NCBI RefSeq assembly: GCF_024713975.1
Contig: NC_091094.1
Span: 17,145,001-17,209,000 of the forward strand
Direction of reading: 5' to 3'
Length of the DNA: 64,000 bases
Source: Paralichthys olivaceus
Taxonomy: Eukaryota; Chordata; Actinopteri; Pleuronectiformes; Paralichthyidae
Position 1 is the first letter of the stretch. The number at the start of each line of letters is the position of its first letter. Under the pieces are notes generated by a model. The model searched no databases and was not told the origin of the DNA. It saw nothing but the letters and a program-made list of their open reading frames with translations. A program made the position numbers and the translations under genes. Below, one piece after another: positions 46,401 to 62,240 of the stretch.

Positions 46401-49400
46401 TCATCTGTTATGATTCCCATGAACCCCCCTGTTCCGGTTTATAGTGAGCAGAGGCACAAAGCAGCTGTGTGGTTTCTAAATAAAGTTGGTGTGATGATTT
46501 CCCTGATTTCCTGTTGAAAGTACAGCGTGGTCACGACAAAGATGAGGATAATCTGGTGTTTAAGTGGATTTAGATTGTGTTACATTGCGAGGGGCAAATA
46601 ATAACATATGTTCATATTTATTATCCTGGAAAGATCCGAATTTGAAGAATAATTACCACAAAAAATACAATTTCAGTGATAATCCTTCATTTTAATTCCA
46701 GATATTGTCCTGCAGGGGTCCACCAGCAGATGTTAGGATATAATTAAGATGAGAAATAGAAGCAGAACTGAATTAATGACACAGGAAATTGTTTTTTAAT
46801 CCAGTTAATGGGGGGGGGGGGGGGGTCCAGGGTCTCTGAGCTGACATGTAAAGATCTGATATTAAATGTTCTTTCTGGATTTATTTAGTTAAACATTTCA
46901 ATGCCAAAAAAACGAAAGAAAAGGGGGAAAAAAGACATTAATCACATTCATTCTTTGTCCGACTGCAGGCTAAACACCCCCACTCCTCACTTCCTGTCCC
47001 AGTCTGCCAGTTTGTAGGAATAGTCTGCACGTGTGTGTGTGTGTGTGAGTTTGTGTGTAGTAGTCCCTCTTCAGTTAAGAAAACATAACATGATAAGTTG
47101 ATTATCTCTATCTGTGACAGAGCATTTTTCTGGCAGTGCGGTTGACAGGCTCTTAAATCGTCGTCTGGTTCTGTGACAGGTCTGGAAACCAAACGCTGCT
47201 TTTGTCCAACACATAAATCAACTGTTGAAACATTTAACTCTCTGAGTATGAGGTTGGACTTTTGGTTTTTTTATCAACATGGTACCTTGAAGCTCTAAGT
47301 TATGCAAGAAGCCCAGTGAGTCAGTGCAGTGAATTTATCCAGAACCCCTCATATTTAATTAGGTGTAACTTTGTTGTTATCTATAAACCAATATCCCAAT
47401 ATCTGTCATGATTTACCATCAGCATCAAACGAGTGATCATGATTTAACCAATATTTTCCTCACGTACCACATTTTCCTTTCCAATGAATGGAAACGTCTT
47501 TGTCAAGTAAGCATCCGATGATGTCACCTTGTTTCTTGTCACCTTGTTTACACATAATGGAATTCTAATTTCCCGGTGTTTCAGTCCACAGCACTCTGAT
47601 TGAAAGAACAATCCAAGCTTTTCATATATTCCTCTGTTTTTGTTGTCAAGACCAAGAGTGACCTGTCCCACCAGGTCAAAGTCAGTACTGAGAATATCAT
47701 ATCTATATGTGCCATGAAGGAGTAAGATGCTCATGAGAAAAAGGAAACATCGAGCAAATCAAAATAGAGCACAGGAATAATTATACAACATCTCAACAGC
47801 CCTAAACTGGATTAGGATGACAGCGTCCTGTAGCCACAACATCCGGCAGTGTTCTGGGAAAGATGTTTAAAGCTAATGTGACATATGAAACTGTCGAGAT
47901 TAATAACAGATTCATTTAAGATGCTGTTGTAACACCACAGTTTAATCCTGAATCTGGCTTCATAAGACTGTCAGGGCACAGATAGACTCAGGTAGAAGCT
48001 CTAATTAGAGCCTCAACGCAGAAGGAATGACAGAGACGAGGAGTTTCCTGAACTCAAACACATGGCCGATCCTCTGCTTCTGTTTACTGAGGAGATAATT
48101 ACAACATGGGTGAGGGGAGCAGGGGGATTAGTGAACATGAGTTCATGCTCAGGACTATCAGTGACGACCAGAAATAAAATCCTCAGGAAAACTTTTAATT
48201 AACTGGAGATTTGTTGTGTGTCCACCGTGTTGGAGTGGGCCACCCTGTAAGAGTGTTCAGCTTCAGCAGACCTGCTGCAGATCATCTTGTGAGCCAGAGT
48301 TGCGGACACCGTGTGTGGCAACTGCTTCTGTAAGAGTCTGAGGTGCCACTGATCGTTTATAGTTTGAAAGGTAAGTCATTTTTAAAAGCATCCTTTGTTA
48401 GTGGAGTAACTACACGTCTGTCATTGTATAACATTGAGGCACGCATGCATTTGAATAACTATGTACAGCTCGGTGGTCCCAGTGAGCTGCACCCTCACTT
48501 CATCACTGGATCTGGGTGGCAGTCTCCTCTGAATATGTTTCAGGTGTCTCTTCACCTGTGATGCTGCTGCTGACGCACTTTGCTCTTGCTGAAGGATATT
48601 AAAAAATATCAAAACAACGTGAACATGTAAGGTAATACAAAAATGTTGTGTGGAAGTGGAAGAGATTTGCTGATGTAGTTTAGTAAATGTCAGAAATATA
48701 TCAATTTAAACTTATTTAAAGAAAAGTACTGATACATTAAGTACAGTAAAGCTGCATGTACTATGATTTGGAGACTCCAGATAAGTTTGTGTTGATCGTT
48801 TACTTCCTCTTCCTCTCCTCCTCTTCCCTAAAATGATTCTGAGTCACCTGGTTTAAGTGGTATTGCTGCAGAAAACTTCTGGGAACCAGTGTACTCAGCT
48901 CAGCAGTGTGCCGCAGTGACACACCACCACCACGAGACCTAGATAAGCAGGCTATAAGACAAACGGCTCCCAGGAAGAACCATCTCTCTTCTCTAACCTC
49001 CCATGATATCATACATGGCCGATGGGAGCAGCAGGGGTCCTGGGAAACAAAATGTATCTTTCCAATGTCTGCTGTTATTTCTCTTCTGAATTGATGAACA
49101 AAGTGAATATCTAAAGGCAAAGGTGAAGTGATCATTACCTTATCTTGGTGCATATGTCACTCCCTTGTATTAATATGTTTTTACTGTCTTCTGAGGCCAG
49201 AACTTATCGTACCATTGACCGATATGTGAGGATGAGTTGGCACCACCTGTGAGGCTGCAGAACCACCATTGGTTAAATGAGGTGGGGGCCTCTTAGTGAG
49301 GCATTCTGCTTCGTAAAGCAAAGGCGAGAGTAAACGTGGGCTCCATCTGCAGCCAGCTGCTTCGCCTCCCTTCAACTCTTTCTGCACGGACATATGGGGA

Positions 49401-49900
49401 ATTACCTCATCAGGCGCACAGCGCTCTGTGTTGATACAGCCTCTGTTTCTGGTCTGTAAATAGTTTCGTCGCCCTGTTTTAAAGCCTCTCCGAAGGATTG
49501 GACTTCGCCTTGAGTAAGACCAGAACTTTTCTGAGAACAGCGAGTCCCCTGGAATCAAACAAGCGTGCTTCAAAACGTGTTCTAAAATACTCTTAGCCAA
49601 CTTTAGTCCCAGACAGACGGCAAGTCTGCACATCCGAGATATTATCACCTCTTCAATTTATCTTTTTATTACACTAAACCATGCATCTCCACACTCATGC
49701 ACACCCAGAGTGTTACATTTCTAATGAAAACAAATGGACCCACATTCATTTGCATTAATGCAGAGACAGTAAAGGCCTCTTTAACTAATCAGGCAGCTCG
49801 GAGTCACTGTCTGACTGTAATCTGCTGTAATGAAACACAGATGACTGCTGCAGAGGTTTTCTGAGAATTGCAAATCATGAAGAATATAAATGAGAGTAAG
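43460..49900. other. Gene-free stretch downstream of inka1
   Basis: No supported gene. An interstitial telomere-like motif (CCTAACCCTAACCCTAATCC) lies at about 44570-44590 and a 16-bp G-run at 46810-46825. A GC-richer block at 49180-49650 is open for 155 codons on the minus strand, but I see no family resemblance or splice context. Confidence 0.45.
46810..46825. repeat. Poly-G run
   Basis: An uninterrupted run of about 16 G, unusual in length for vertebrate DNA. Its exact length may be a sequencing artefact. A similar run of 15 lies at 40593-40607. Confidence 0.9.
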
Positions 49901-49905
49901 AAGAG

Positions 49906-49911
49906 TTTATT
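49906..49911 (-). terminator. Candidate poly(A) signal of inka1
   Basis: TTTATT on the plus strand reads AATAAA on the minus strand, 113 bases after the inka1 stop codon. This would give a short 3' UTR. No closer signal was seen. Confidence 0.45.
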
Positions 49912-50023
49912 TCAATTCATTTCCAATAGTTTAATCACAGCATATAAAAAGTGAAAACAGTTGTATAAAAATAAAGTGACTCTGAGGATTGTCCATGTGT
50001 CCATATGTGGTTTTACATCTTGG

Positions 50024-52489
50024 TCAGATGTAGCCAAAGATGTCTTTGCAGATGATGGGCTGTCGACTGCCTGACTTCATGAGGGCAGAGAAGTGGTAAA
50101 AATCTGTGTCCAGCTCATTGAGGCCTGAGTGGGACTGGTGGAAAAAGGGGACTTTGGGCTGCGACGCCACGACGGGACAGGACAGCCGTTTTGAAGCATT
50201 TGCATTTCTGTTCAGATGAGCCGAGTCTGTGGATCTCATCCTCACTCTCTCCTCCACACTCTTAGAAATCCCGGCAAGTTTCCTCCTCATGTTGACAAAG
50301 AAGCCTCTTCCCAGTCTGCTTCTGGAGTTCGGCTTCAGGTCGGCGGGCTCGGGGAAATCTGGCAAATCCATCCAGTTCTGTATGAGGTCTGCAAAGCTGT
50401 TGTCCCCAAGAACCAGAGGCTGGCGATTGCGTCCCCTGGTCAATAAAGAGTTTGTCCAGTCCTCTGGGTCATTGACCTCAAACGACGTCCACCTCTCTAG
50501 GCAGGCATCGGAGGTGGATTTAGGTCGGATACGTCCGCTCGGCGCTCTGTTTGTGCGAAGGCAGGCTGAAGAAGAAACCCGCACATTCCTCGTTCTCCTG
50601 AGTACAACCCCTTCTTCCTGCCATGACGCCTCAGAGTATCCTGAATCAAACTCCAGACTCTTGTGGCTGCTGGGAGAGGCCAGGCCCAGTCTGAGGCTCA
50701 GACCCAGCTGGCTGCTTGAGTCGTCCTCCTCCACCTCCTCTTCTTCTTCCAGGTGACTCGCCAGGCAGCAGGCAGAGTCGTATGTGCTGGCTGTGCTGGC
50801 GTCAGATATCCGCAGGCGCGTGCGCCGCTCGCGTTGCATCGCACGCTGCTGACAAGCACGTGCCATTGCTGAGTGGCATGCTAACTCCGGGAGTTGGTTG
50901 CCGATGGGGGCAAGAGGGTGACGGGCCGCGGGGCAGGTCCTCCTCAGCTGCTTCAGGTCCTGCAGTGACCTCATCATGTACTGCATGTGCTCCCGCAGGC
51001 AGTCCCCTGAGTCCTGTAAGCAAAGCTGAGGGAGACAAAAGGAGGAAAGAGTCAAACAAAAGTCAGATACAGTTAGCTAATGCAGGTGACTGGAAAGATT
51101 CAAAGCCTGTCTAATAATAACAGGAGCTGAGTATCAGAGCTTCATGGGCACGCTCGGGCACGCTCACACTGACAGACACATTTCAACACAAAGCACATTC
51201 ATCCGTCTGTTAATTCACTTGACCACACCAACAAGTTAAGCAAACTCCATGTTGATCTACACCCTGCATTGACTCAGGAGTGATTCAACTAAGACACATG
51301 TTATTACAGATCGAGCAGCGCTAACGTCTAATCTCAGCTATTTATATACAAAGTGCGACAACTCCAGGGCCTGAGTTTAAACATCTGCAGTGCATCAAGA
51401 GAGACGGGATCTTTATTTAGTTACAGGGGTCCTGTCTCTTTAAGGGTGCAGCTCACTTGCCTATATGAGGTTCACCAGCCACATAGACGGCAAGGTATAT
51501 TCTACTGCTTTTTTCCTCTGTGTGCTGATTGGTCAGAATTAGCCAGTGAGCGGCGGAGGCTCGCTCTCAAACTCAAACAGCGCATGAGAGATCATGTGAC
51601 AGTGTGTGAGACAGAGGGAGAGTTTAGGAAGAAAATGTAACCCTAATACTTTTTGTCAACCTGAACGACGGCTTTACTAACACACCCTGTGCATGTTTTT
51701 AACCAAAATAAGCTTTCCTACATGTTTGCTCCTTTCAACCTTTTTAACAAAGTTCTGAACAAGGAGAAACACAGGATATACACCGTCATGTGGCCGTAGA
51801 GGTCACATCCAGTACAACAGCACGCCTCTCTCCTCCTGTGATGCCATGACACAAACACTGTAACCTGCACGACCTCTCTGCTCTGACTCCACACTGTCCA
51901 GCAGAGGAGCTCTGACTCTTGCTCAGAGACCTTCTGCCCCATTTTGTTTTCATCATAACTCTGCTAGATGTGACAAGAACTTGAGAAAGTACCCAGGAGG
52001 CACATGGTCATAAACCAAGCAGGAAATGTGATATATACATATATATATGTCTATATATATAGATATATATATATAAATGAGAGAAGAGATAACGATTTAT
52101 CCCATAATACATGTGTATAATCAGTGCATGTCTGCTTAACAGTTAAACTCATCCATCTGCTGCATAAACAGAGGTAAATAATCAACTGTCCCTATTAGAT
52201 AAGCAATTGTACAAAATGAAAGCATCACTGACAGTTCGGCCTTCTGCTGCAGAGCTGCACCGGCAGATGTTGCAGACATATGTTGAATCTTCTGTTTAGA
52301 TCAACACAGTTTACTGTTCACTTAGTAAAAACACATGTCTGGATGAAGATGTCATTGCTCTGTGCATTTTAACTTTTTATGTCTGTGAAACACTTAGTAA
52401 ACCTGTTTTTGGAGAAGTGCCATTTAAATAAAGGTTATTACTATTAAAAAAAAGTTAGAAAAGGAACTCACCATTTCTTTTCCTCTCAT
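50024..52489 (-). CDS. inka1: Inka1, PAK4 inhibitor
   Basis: Coding exons are 52489-52472 and 51025-50024, joined in phase across a 1446-bp GT-AG intron, giving 339 residues (MRGKEMLCLQDSGDCL...). The Inka box lies at about residues 194-231 (EDWTNSLLTRGRNRQPLVLG, then FADLIQNWMDLPD), and a second PAK4-binding-type motif ends the protein (SRQPIICKD). These two SRQP/NRQP elements occupy the PAK4 kinase groove in the INKA family. A glutamate run (EEEEEVEEDD) is near residues 99-108. A second in-frame Met, the last codon of the small exon (52474-52472), would give a start at MLCLQDS and may be the real one. Linkage to gnai2 favours inka1 over inka2. Nuclear and cytoplasmic signalling role, linked to neural crest and cytoskeleton in the family. 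Confidence 0.9.
52021..52080. repeat. AT-rich simple repeat in inka1 intron
   Basis: Runs of TATA dinucleotides, partly palindromic, within intron 2 of inka1. Confidence 0.85.
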
Positions 52490-52672
52490 CTGTAAGATTC
52501 AATTCCTGCAGGAGAAATGATGAACTGGTTTTAAAAACAGATTCAAGTCTTTCTGTAAGAAGTTAAAACAACATGTGAAAGTGGTCATCACTCACCTGTG
52601 ATGTGGCAGCTTCAGTCCAGAGGAAACAGTCATGAATAAAGATCCTGGTTGGGTTGTTAGTGTCACAGCCCT

Positions 52673-52709
<37 letters not shown>

Positions 52710-52735
52710 GCACAGAATGAGTCTGAGGCAGATGT
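52472..52735 (-). promoter_or_regulatory. inka1 5' UTR exons, upstream ORF and CTG run
   Basis: Exon 1 ends at 52596 with CACAG|GTGAGT, and a 90-bp intron leads to a 34-nt exon 2 (52505-52472) after CTCCTGCAG. Exon 1 contains an ATG at 52633-52631. Its frame runs 14 codons across the splice and stops with TGA at 52501-52499, ten bases before the ATG at 52489. This is a predicted upstream ORF. The transcription start is not fixed; about 52735 is a guess from the CCAAT box at 52803-52809. Confidence 0.5.
52675..52708. repeat. (CAG/CTG)n run in the inka1 leader
   Basis: About eleven uninterrupted AGC units on the plus strand, which read as GCT/CTG in the sense of inka1. It lies within or just upstream of the predicted noncoding first exon. 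Confidence 0.9.
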
Positions 52736-52802
52736 GTGAGTGAACTCTCCTGTTCTGTTCTCCTCGTTTTACAAGCTTCAACAGCCACTCGTGTCTGAAC
52801 GG

Positions 52803-52809
52803 GCCAATC
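52803..52809 (-). promoter_or_regulatory. CCAAT box (inverted) of inka1
   Basis: GGGCCAATCACAG on the plus strand, that is TGATTGGC in the inka1 sense, about 70-100 bases upstream of the first predicted exon. This is a normal position and context for an NF-Y site. No convincing TATA box follows. Confidence 0.35.
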
Positions 52810-52929
52810 ACAGCGCAGCATGCTCACAGCTCATTAACAAATCAGCAGCAGATGCAGAGGAAAACCCTCTTATTGTTCTCACGTTACACCAACACCGCAT
52901 GAGAGAACGTCACCTCACATTATAATAAC

Positions 52930-55360
52930 TTGGCTGTGTGTGTTAAAGGAGAAATTAAAACGAAGTAGATACTTGTCCTCTTTCATTTTCTTGCTCAAGT
53001 GATTTTAGAACTGAGCTCATTTTACAGAAGAGTCCCCACAATGTCCCTCATGGACATTGTGTTTATCCACTTGCCTTTAGAAAATATTTGACTTCTGGTT
53101 TATTTCACTTCATGTCATTTAATCCACAAGCAAGGCATGTCAGATGTGTTGGTTAATGTCTGTTGTGTTTTTGTTATATTGCTGTGATGAAATGTCCTGT
53201 GACTATTGCTGCAAACCAATTCTCCTACGAAGAGAACTACAGAATCTTTCCATTTACAAAACACATTTTAATATCACACAGAGCTTGTTGTGCCACTTGA
53301 TTTTGTTTTCTGCCCTCAAGCTTAAACCTTTTTAAATGATGTGCCTCTGTATTTTTTTACATTACTCTGCTGGTTGCACCTAATTATAATTTATATTAAT
53401 GATTATTAATGACTATTGTTTATAGTTTGGTCAACAAAATGTCAGAGAATTTTGATCACCACACATAATAATTCCAATACTACTACTACTAACAATAAAA
53501 AATAGTTTTTCTTCACCTACCCATTGAAGCCTTATAATATATCATAGTTAAGCACATGAATCATTAAAGTAAAGTTAAGAAGTAACAGTATGGTTAAAAT
53601 CAGGTTTAGAGGCAAAGACATCTAACAGTAAGTGAAAACAACAGATTAAAAGTAAAACCCGGGGTTAAAGGGAATATTACCAAACCTTCAAAACTTTAGT
53701 TCAATGATATCCACTGTAATCAAATGGAATACTGCGAAAACAAATATTCACATTAGGTTTTATTAACATGCACTTTTTCTCTTCTTTCACATTTCTGTCT
53801 TTCTCATTATTTTAGGGTACTTTGCTTCTTCTAGCTTCTTGTAACTTTAGTCATTTAACTTGTTGACTTGATTGTAAATCACTGCATCACAGTGTAAACA
53901 CGGTGCTTCAATGTAAATGCAGTGATCTTCACTCTAATTTGGACATTGAGCCTAACGTCGCTCTAACAGTCCTGTACTCGACCCTCCATTCACACTGCTG
54001 CTGAGTGAATGGATGTTTATGTAAATGTGATGGGCTGCCAGGCCTGTTGGATAATCATCACTGATGGGGAGGGATCCAGGTCTGATAGTTCCCTGTTCAA
54101 GTGCAGATTGTTGTCCACAGCAGGTTCAGCGTTAACATACAGGTTTCTGTGGCATGTCCGAACCTGCTTCACCAACATGACCCAGTGACACAACGGTGAG
54201 AAGGCAAACATGTGACATCATGATGGTGCGATAAACATGATCAGATTCATATATTTGTGAATTTCCTTAATGAATTCTCTTTACAATCCTTGTATTTTCA
54301 TATGAGGCTGCATATGAAAATACAGTACAGATGAACACTATGAAACAATGTCTGCAGGTCCCTATTTCAGTTTTTTTTTTATATTAAAAGACACCATTAT
54401 AAGGATGGTGCCTCCTGAAGCCCCCACTCTAAAAACCCACCTACTTATGTACACTCTACGCTGTGCATTAAGTAATTACACCGGGCAGCTAATGGAATTG
54501 TGATTATTTCAATTTTCTACAGAGGCCGACCTTTATCTCGAGCACCTCTGCTCTTCCAAAGCTCTAATGGATTTGATTACTGTACGAGTGTGTGAACACA
54601 GTCCATTACGGTCACTGATGAATTGTTTACTCTCCTTCTTTACCGTACTTGATTTTTACAATAACTCTGCTGTTTTGTTTTCAGTTTCATCTCGACATCA
54701 TTGTTGCATTGAAGGCCTTTAATGCTGAGAGCTTTTTCACACTTCATCAGAAAGAGTCATCACACAGAGGCTTCACTATGATGTGTTGTGCTCCATGAAG
54801 ACATGATGTGGTTTGGAAGCTTCAGATTCTATGTTTGTGTGTCATTACTACTCATCGAGTCACACTTAATGGTTGCAGCCATGATTCAAAGCATCCGAGC
54901 TTTGTCTGGCCATTCATCACAACCATCAGAGCGGTCAGTGCAGAAAATCATTGAAAAGCTTTTGAATGAACGCAACAAAATAAAGTAAAATAATGCAAAA
55001 AAATACATAAAATAACTGCTTGGTAGATGAAAATAAAATCGTTAAAGTTGCTTTGCACCTCTGAGAGGCTGGATGAGTGTCTTCAGATGTAGAACTTCAG
55101 CGCCCTCTAGAGAAACTACTTATGAAATGTTATTCACTGAGATCAACCTTCACTGCTCTAAGAACTGATGCAGCTCCTTGTTCTTGTCCAGGCTCTTTTC
55201 ATTGTAATCCTTCATTGTATTCTTTCCCAGTATTTACACGTAGTTTGTTTTTAGTATAAAGCACATAATGTCCCTACAGTCATTTATTCATATTGGGAGT
55301 TTTGAGTTATGGTATAAAGAAGCTGTTTTTAAATTCAGGGCTAAAAGTGTGTATTTGTTT
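52930..55360. other. Intergenic stretch, inka1 to gnai2
   Basis: No supported gene. There are two small perfect hairpins: ACAATGTCC/GGACATTGT at 53038-53060 and a 14-bp stem at 54291-54324 (TGTATTTTCATATG, loop AGGCTG). A texture-conspicuous block lies at 54430-54620 (AAGTAATTACACC, GCTAATGG, TCTAATGGATTTGATTA) and might be a conserved noncoding element. Confidence 0.4.
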
Positions 55361-55369
55361 TTGTTCTTT

Positions 55370-55627
55370 TCCCGGCATAAACAATGACCTTTGTCAGGAT
55401 CAGTGGACCTCATGGAGACCAAAGACCGGTCTTAATGTCTTAATGAGGCAAAACATCATTCCTGTGGTCCTGCTCAGTGGTAAGAGGTGAACTATGGTTG
55501 GGTTAAGGTTGGGGCGAGGCATGAATTGGTCACGGTGAACTTTGGGGATAACATTTTGATTAGGCTGTTCACAATGAACAGAAGTGAATGCCAAGTCCTA
55601 ATAAGGATAGAGCCAAGACCTGTGTCT

Positions 55628-55684
<57 letters not shown>
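55370..55684. repeat. GT microsatellite with associated repeat
   Basis: The (GT)n run occupies about 55631-55684. The 260 bp before it (pattern 'gttgggttaaggttggg ... aatgaacagaagtgaatgcc ... agccaagacctgtgtc') matches a repeat that commonly abuts GT runs in fish genomes, suggesting the microsatellite arose from the element's own tail. Confidence 0.6.
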
Positions 55685-55688
<4 letters not shown>

Positions 55689-56699
55689 CCTCAGTGAACC
55701 TTCTCAGGCATATTCCCTGTCCTGGTGAACACAACAGCCAACAGAGCTCAATAAACTTCATTTATTAGGAAATGACATTAAGCTATTTTGAGGTAAGCTG
55801 TTAACAGATGTGTCTGCAGATACCATGATACACTTAGAGAGGTTTGACTTATTCAGTGTAGTTAGTCAGCTGCCTCTCACCTTCTTTCTATTCTCCTGCA
55901 TCAGACAAGGAGAGACATTAAACTTGATTGGACAGAATTCCTGTTTCACTGTTTGTCCCTGGTCATGTGTAATTCACTGATGGTGTCCCTCTGTCTTTGT
56001 CTCTGTCCACTAGGTGGGAAAGACCCTGGAAGCAGCTGCACAGACTGAGTTTGTTCCTCAGTGTCACTGCAGATACAGCAGCAGTTATACTTCATGCGTT
56101 CAATCAGTGGTTTCTTTCTCTTTGTTGACATTGTCCTGTCTCTTTGTTGAGGCTTTACCAAGTAATTGATGCGTTGTAATTGGAGTGTCCAGTAGATGGC
56201 GCCCCAAGCTCGTCTAAAAACATCTTCAGAAGAACGTTACGGTTGAAGTTGCCTCGTGTTGAGCTGTTGGCTAAAACTGAATTATCTGAATAATGATTTA
56301 AGCAATTTCTGATGACTGTAGACCTTTGCTTGTATTAGACTGGTTCAATGTTAGAACCACTGTTGTGTGATTAATGATTTTTGATGTCTTTTATATTTCC
56401 ACTTTTATTTGCCTTCTGTTTTTAAAACCTACATTAAGCGTTTTCGAGCATTGTGAAAAGTGATGTATAAATTATTTAAATTTAATGCATTACATGATAT
56501 TGTTGGCGTGTTCGGAATATATATGGGCACTTGCTCCTTTGCAATTTTATATATCTGTTGTTGTTTCAGCTCAAATACCAGTGACAATGGCTTTATAAGA
56601 AAAAGCTTCACCTGAGGAGAATTTAAAAGGAGGAACTCATCACATAGTTCTTTACCTGTGTGTGTGAGAACAGCCTCCAAACAACATGCAACTGACATT

Positions 56700-58032
56700 C
56701 AAGCAAATTACATCTTTTATTATTGTAACACCAGAGATGTTTATTTGACGAGTTCCTTCCTCCACAGCTGAGGATGTTATGGCTGAAAGGACAAATCTAT
56801 TTACTTAAATGGAATAAAACTGTCAGACCACTTATGAGCATAATAATACCTTTTTGTTTTTGTAAAGTTCTTATTGATGTGTGCAACATAATGCTCCTGT
56901 GTAACAATACAAACTAACGTGTGAGGCTGCCGGTGTGTTTCATGGTTTCAACACAAAAAGTTAAACAACGCTGCAATAAAAACATAAAGCACCAAAACAA
57001 GTGTACAAGTCAGGTGATCTCTACTTTTATTTAAATTAAATCATATAGGACTTTTAAAGCATTTTAATATTTACCAAAAAACACTAACCTTTTTTTCTGA
57101 ATTAGATTTTCGTCTGTCATTAATAATCACTATATATTCAGAGGGTGCTAGGCAGAGAAACAAAAGAAAAAATATTGGCGCACAGTTGGTCAGACGGTAC
57201 TGAAAGCAGATCTAGGAATCAGTTGTAAACAGAAGTCAAGGCACAAACATACTGCAACAGACATGGTAATGGTACTATAAAAAAGTGAAAAGAATGTTAG
57301 GTACACACATACTTTAAATATCAGTTAGGATTTCATTTCTGCCTGCATGTGAAGCCATGTTTTTTTTTTGTTTTGAACTTTTTTATTTTTTATTTTATTT
57401 TGTAGGAATGTTAGATAATTTGTGCAGATTACAGAGCTACTATTTGTCATGTTGAGTCATGCAGAACAATATGCGGTCTGGCTATGAATGATGAACTTAT
57501 GTAAACATTATAAAAAAAAAAAAGCACTTTTCCTTTATCAGTCATATTTTCTGTCCATGCCTGTGCTTCATGTCTTAAAAAATAAGCTTCATGTGATTAA
57601 AAGTTTGATAATTTGCACATCACAATCTCTAAAAGTAAAATGAATTCATTTATATAAAAAAGTTTTCCTTTGCCTCCTCTAGTAATTGAAAATAAAGAAG
57701 AAGAAAAAAAAGGAACAAAAAATACAAAATAAATGTTGATTCTTTTCTGTGGTCATAGCCCAAAGAGTTAATGATACGAGTGACTGATCAGCCCGTCGAG
57801 TTTTCAGTTCTTAGGTGTTTTTATAAAAAGCAGATCAAAGCAGGAATCGTGGTTGGCCAGTGCAGTCATTCATGATGTGTGTATGTTCCCCCGTCGTTGT
57901 TAGAACTGTTCAAGTAATCTAATGAAACACAAAAATACACACACACGTCAGTCATTTTACACATTTTGTGACTTGGTAGAGAACTGAATCACCGTCTGAA
58001 TCATTTCTACCTTGACTTTCTCAGATGTGTTA
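56700..58032 (-). other. Probable 3' UTR and flank of gnai2
   Basis: About 1.3 kb of AT-rich DNA follows the stop codon in the sense of the gene. AATAAA-type signals on the minus strand occur near 57024 and near 56715, so a 3' UTR of about 1.0-1.3 kb is likely. No other gene is seen here. Confidence 0.4.
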
Positions 58033-61495
<3,463 letters not shown>

Positions 61496-62019
61496 TTATA
61501 ATCACATTACACGGGGAGTACGAGTCATAGAGCATCACAAGACTGTTTCTCTACATCTGACTCCATGACAGTTCACACAGCCACCCCGTTTCCTCTTAAT
61601 TAAAAATCACCACTCCATCTCATTTTGAAAAATCTTATCCTCTGATACTTCTGCCAGTGGAAACACGTGGAGAGCGTGGCAATGGGCTGTTCTGGTAGTA
61701 GTAGTGTATAATTGTATTAGTGATCCTTGTTGACAACCACAGATTTATGTAATATGGTCAATGATGGAAACACTGGTTCATGCTGAGCAGAGAGTTCAAA
61801 TGCTTATGAGCAAAAGACTGTGACCTAAATCACTTAATGTGGATTTAGAGACACACAACAGTGGAGTGGACGGCCAGAACACAGGAAATGATTCACTTGT
61901 AAAATATTAACACAATAATACAATACAATGTTCTCTTGCAATAAGAAAGGATTCTGGATATTCAGCTCAATCTGACAGCACTGTATTTTGTATTGTTTTC
62001 AATCTATATAGAAGATAGA

Positions 62020-62240
62020 AAAATGTGGTGTGTGTGTGTGTGTGTGTGTCTATACTGGTATATCACTTAATACCAGTCTACACTATCACTATCTACTTTT
62101 ACATTTAAGCTGTTTTCAGATCTGCACTGAAGTCCAGAGATTTTCCTGACATTTTCCACTAGTACTGAATGCGAGAAAACAAATGACTGATACAGTTGCT
62201 CCGGACATTTTCCAGAAGTTTTCCTGCCAGCCTCCTAGTA
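62020..62240. repeat. TG run and interspersed repeat fragment in gnai2 intron
   Basis: A short (TG)n run at about 62029-62049 is followed by 'gttttcagatctgcactgaag ... gagattttcctgacattttcc ... ccggacattttccagaagttttcctgcc', a pattern of internally repeated 'gacattttcc' typical of a teleost interspersed repeat. Confidence 0.4.

Noticed and set aside
49181..49648. 155-codon minus-strand frame
   Set aside because: No recognisable domain or promoter and no splice partner. It may be part of a conserved region but is not supported as a protein.
50229..50756. Open frame of 175 codons on the plus strand
   Set aside because: It is the antisense shadow of the inka1 coding exon; its Ser/Leu-rich text reflects inka1 codons read backwards.
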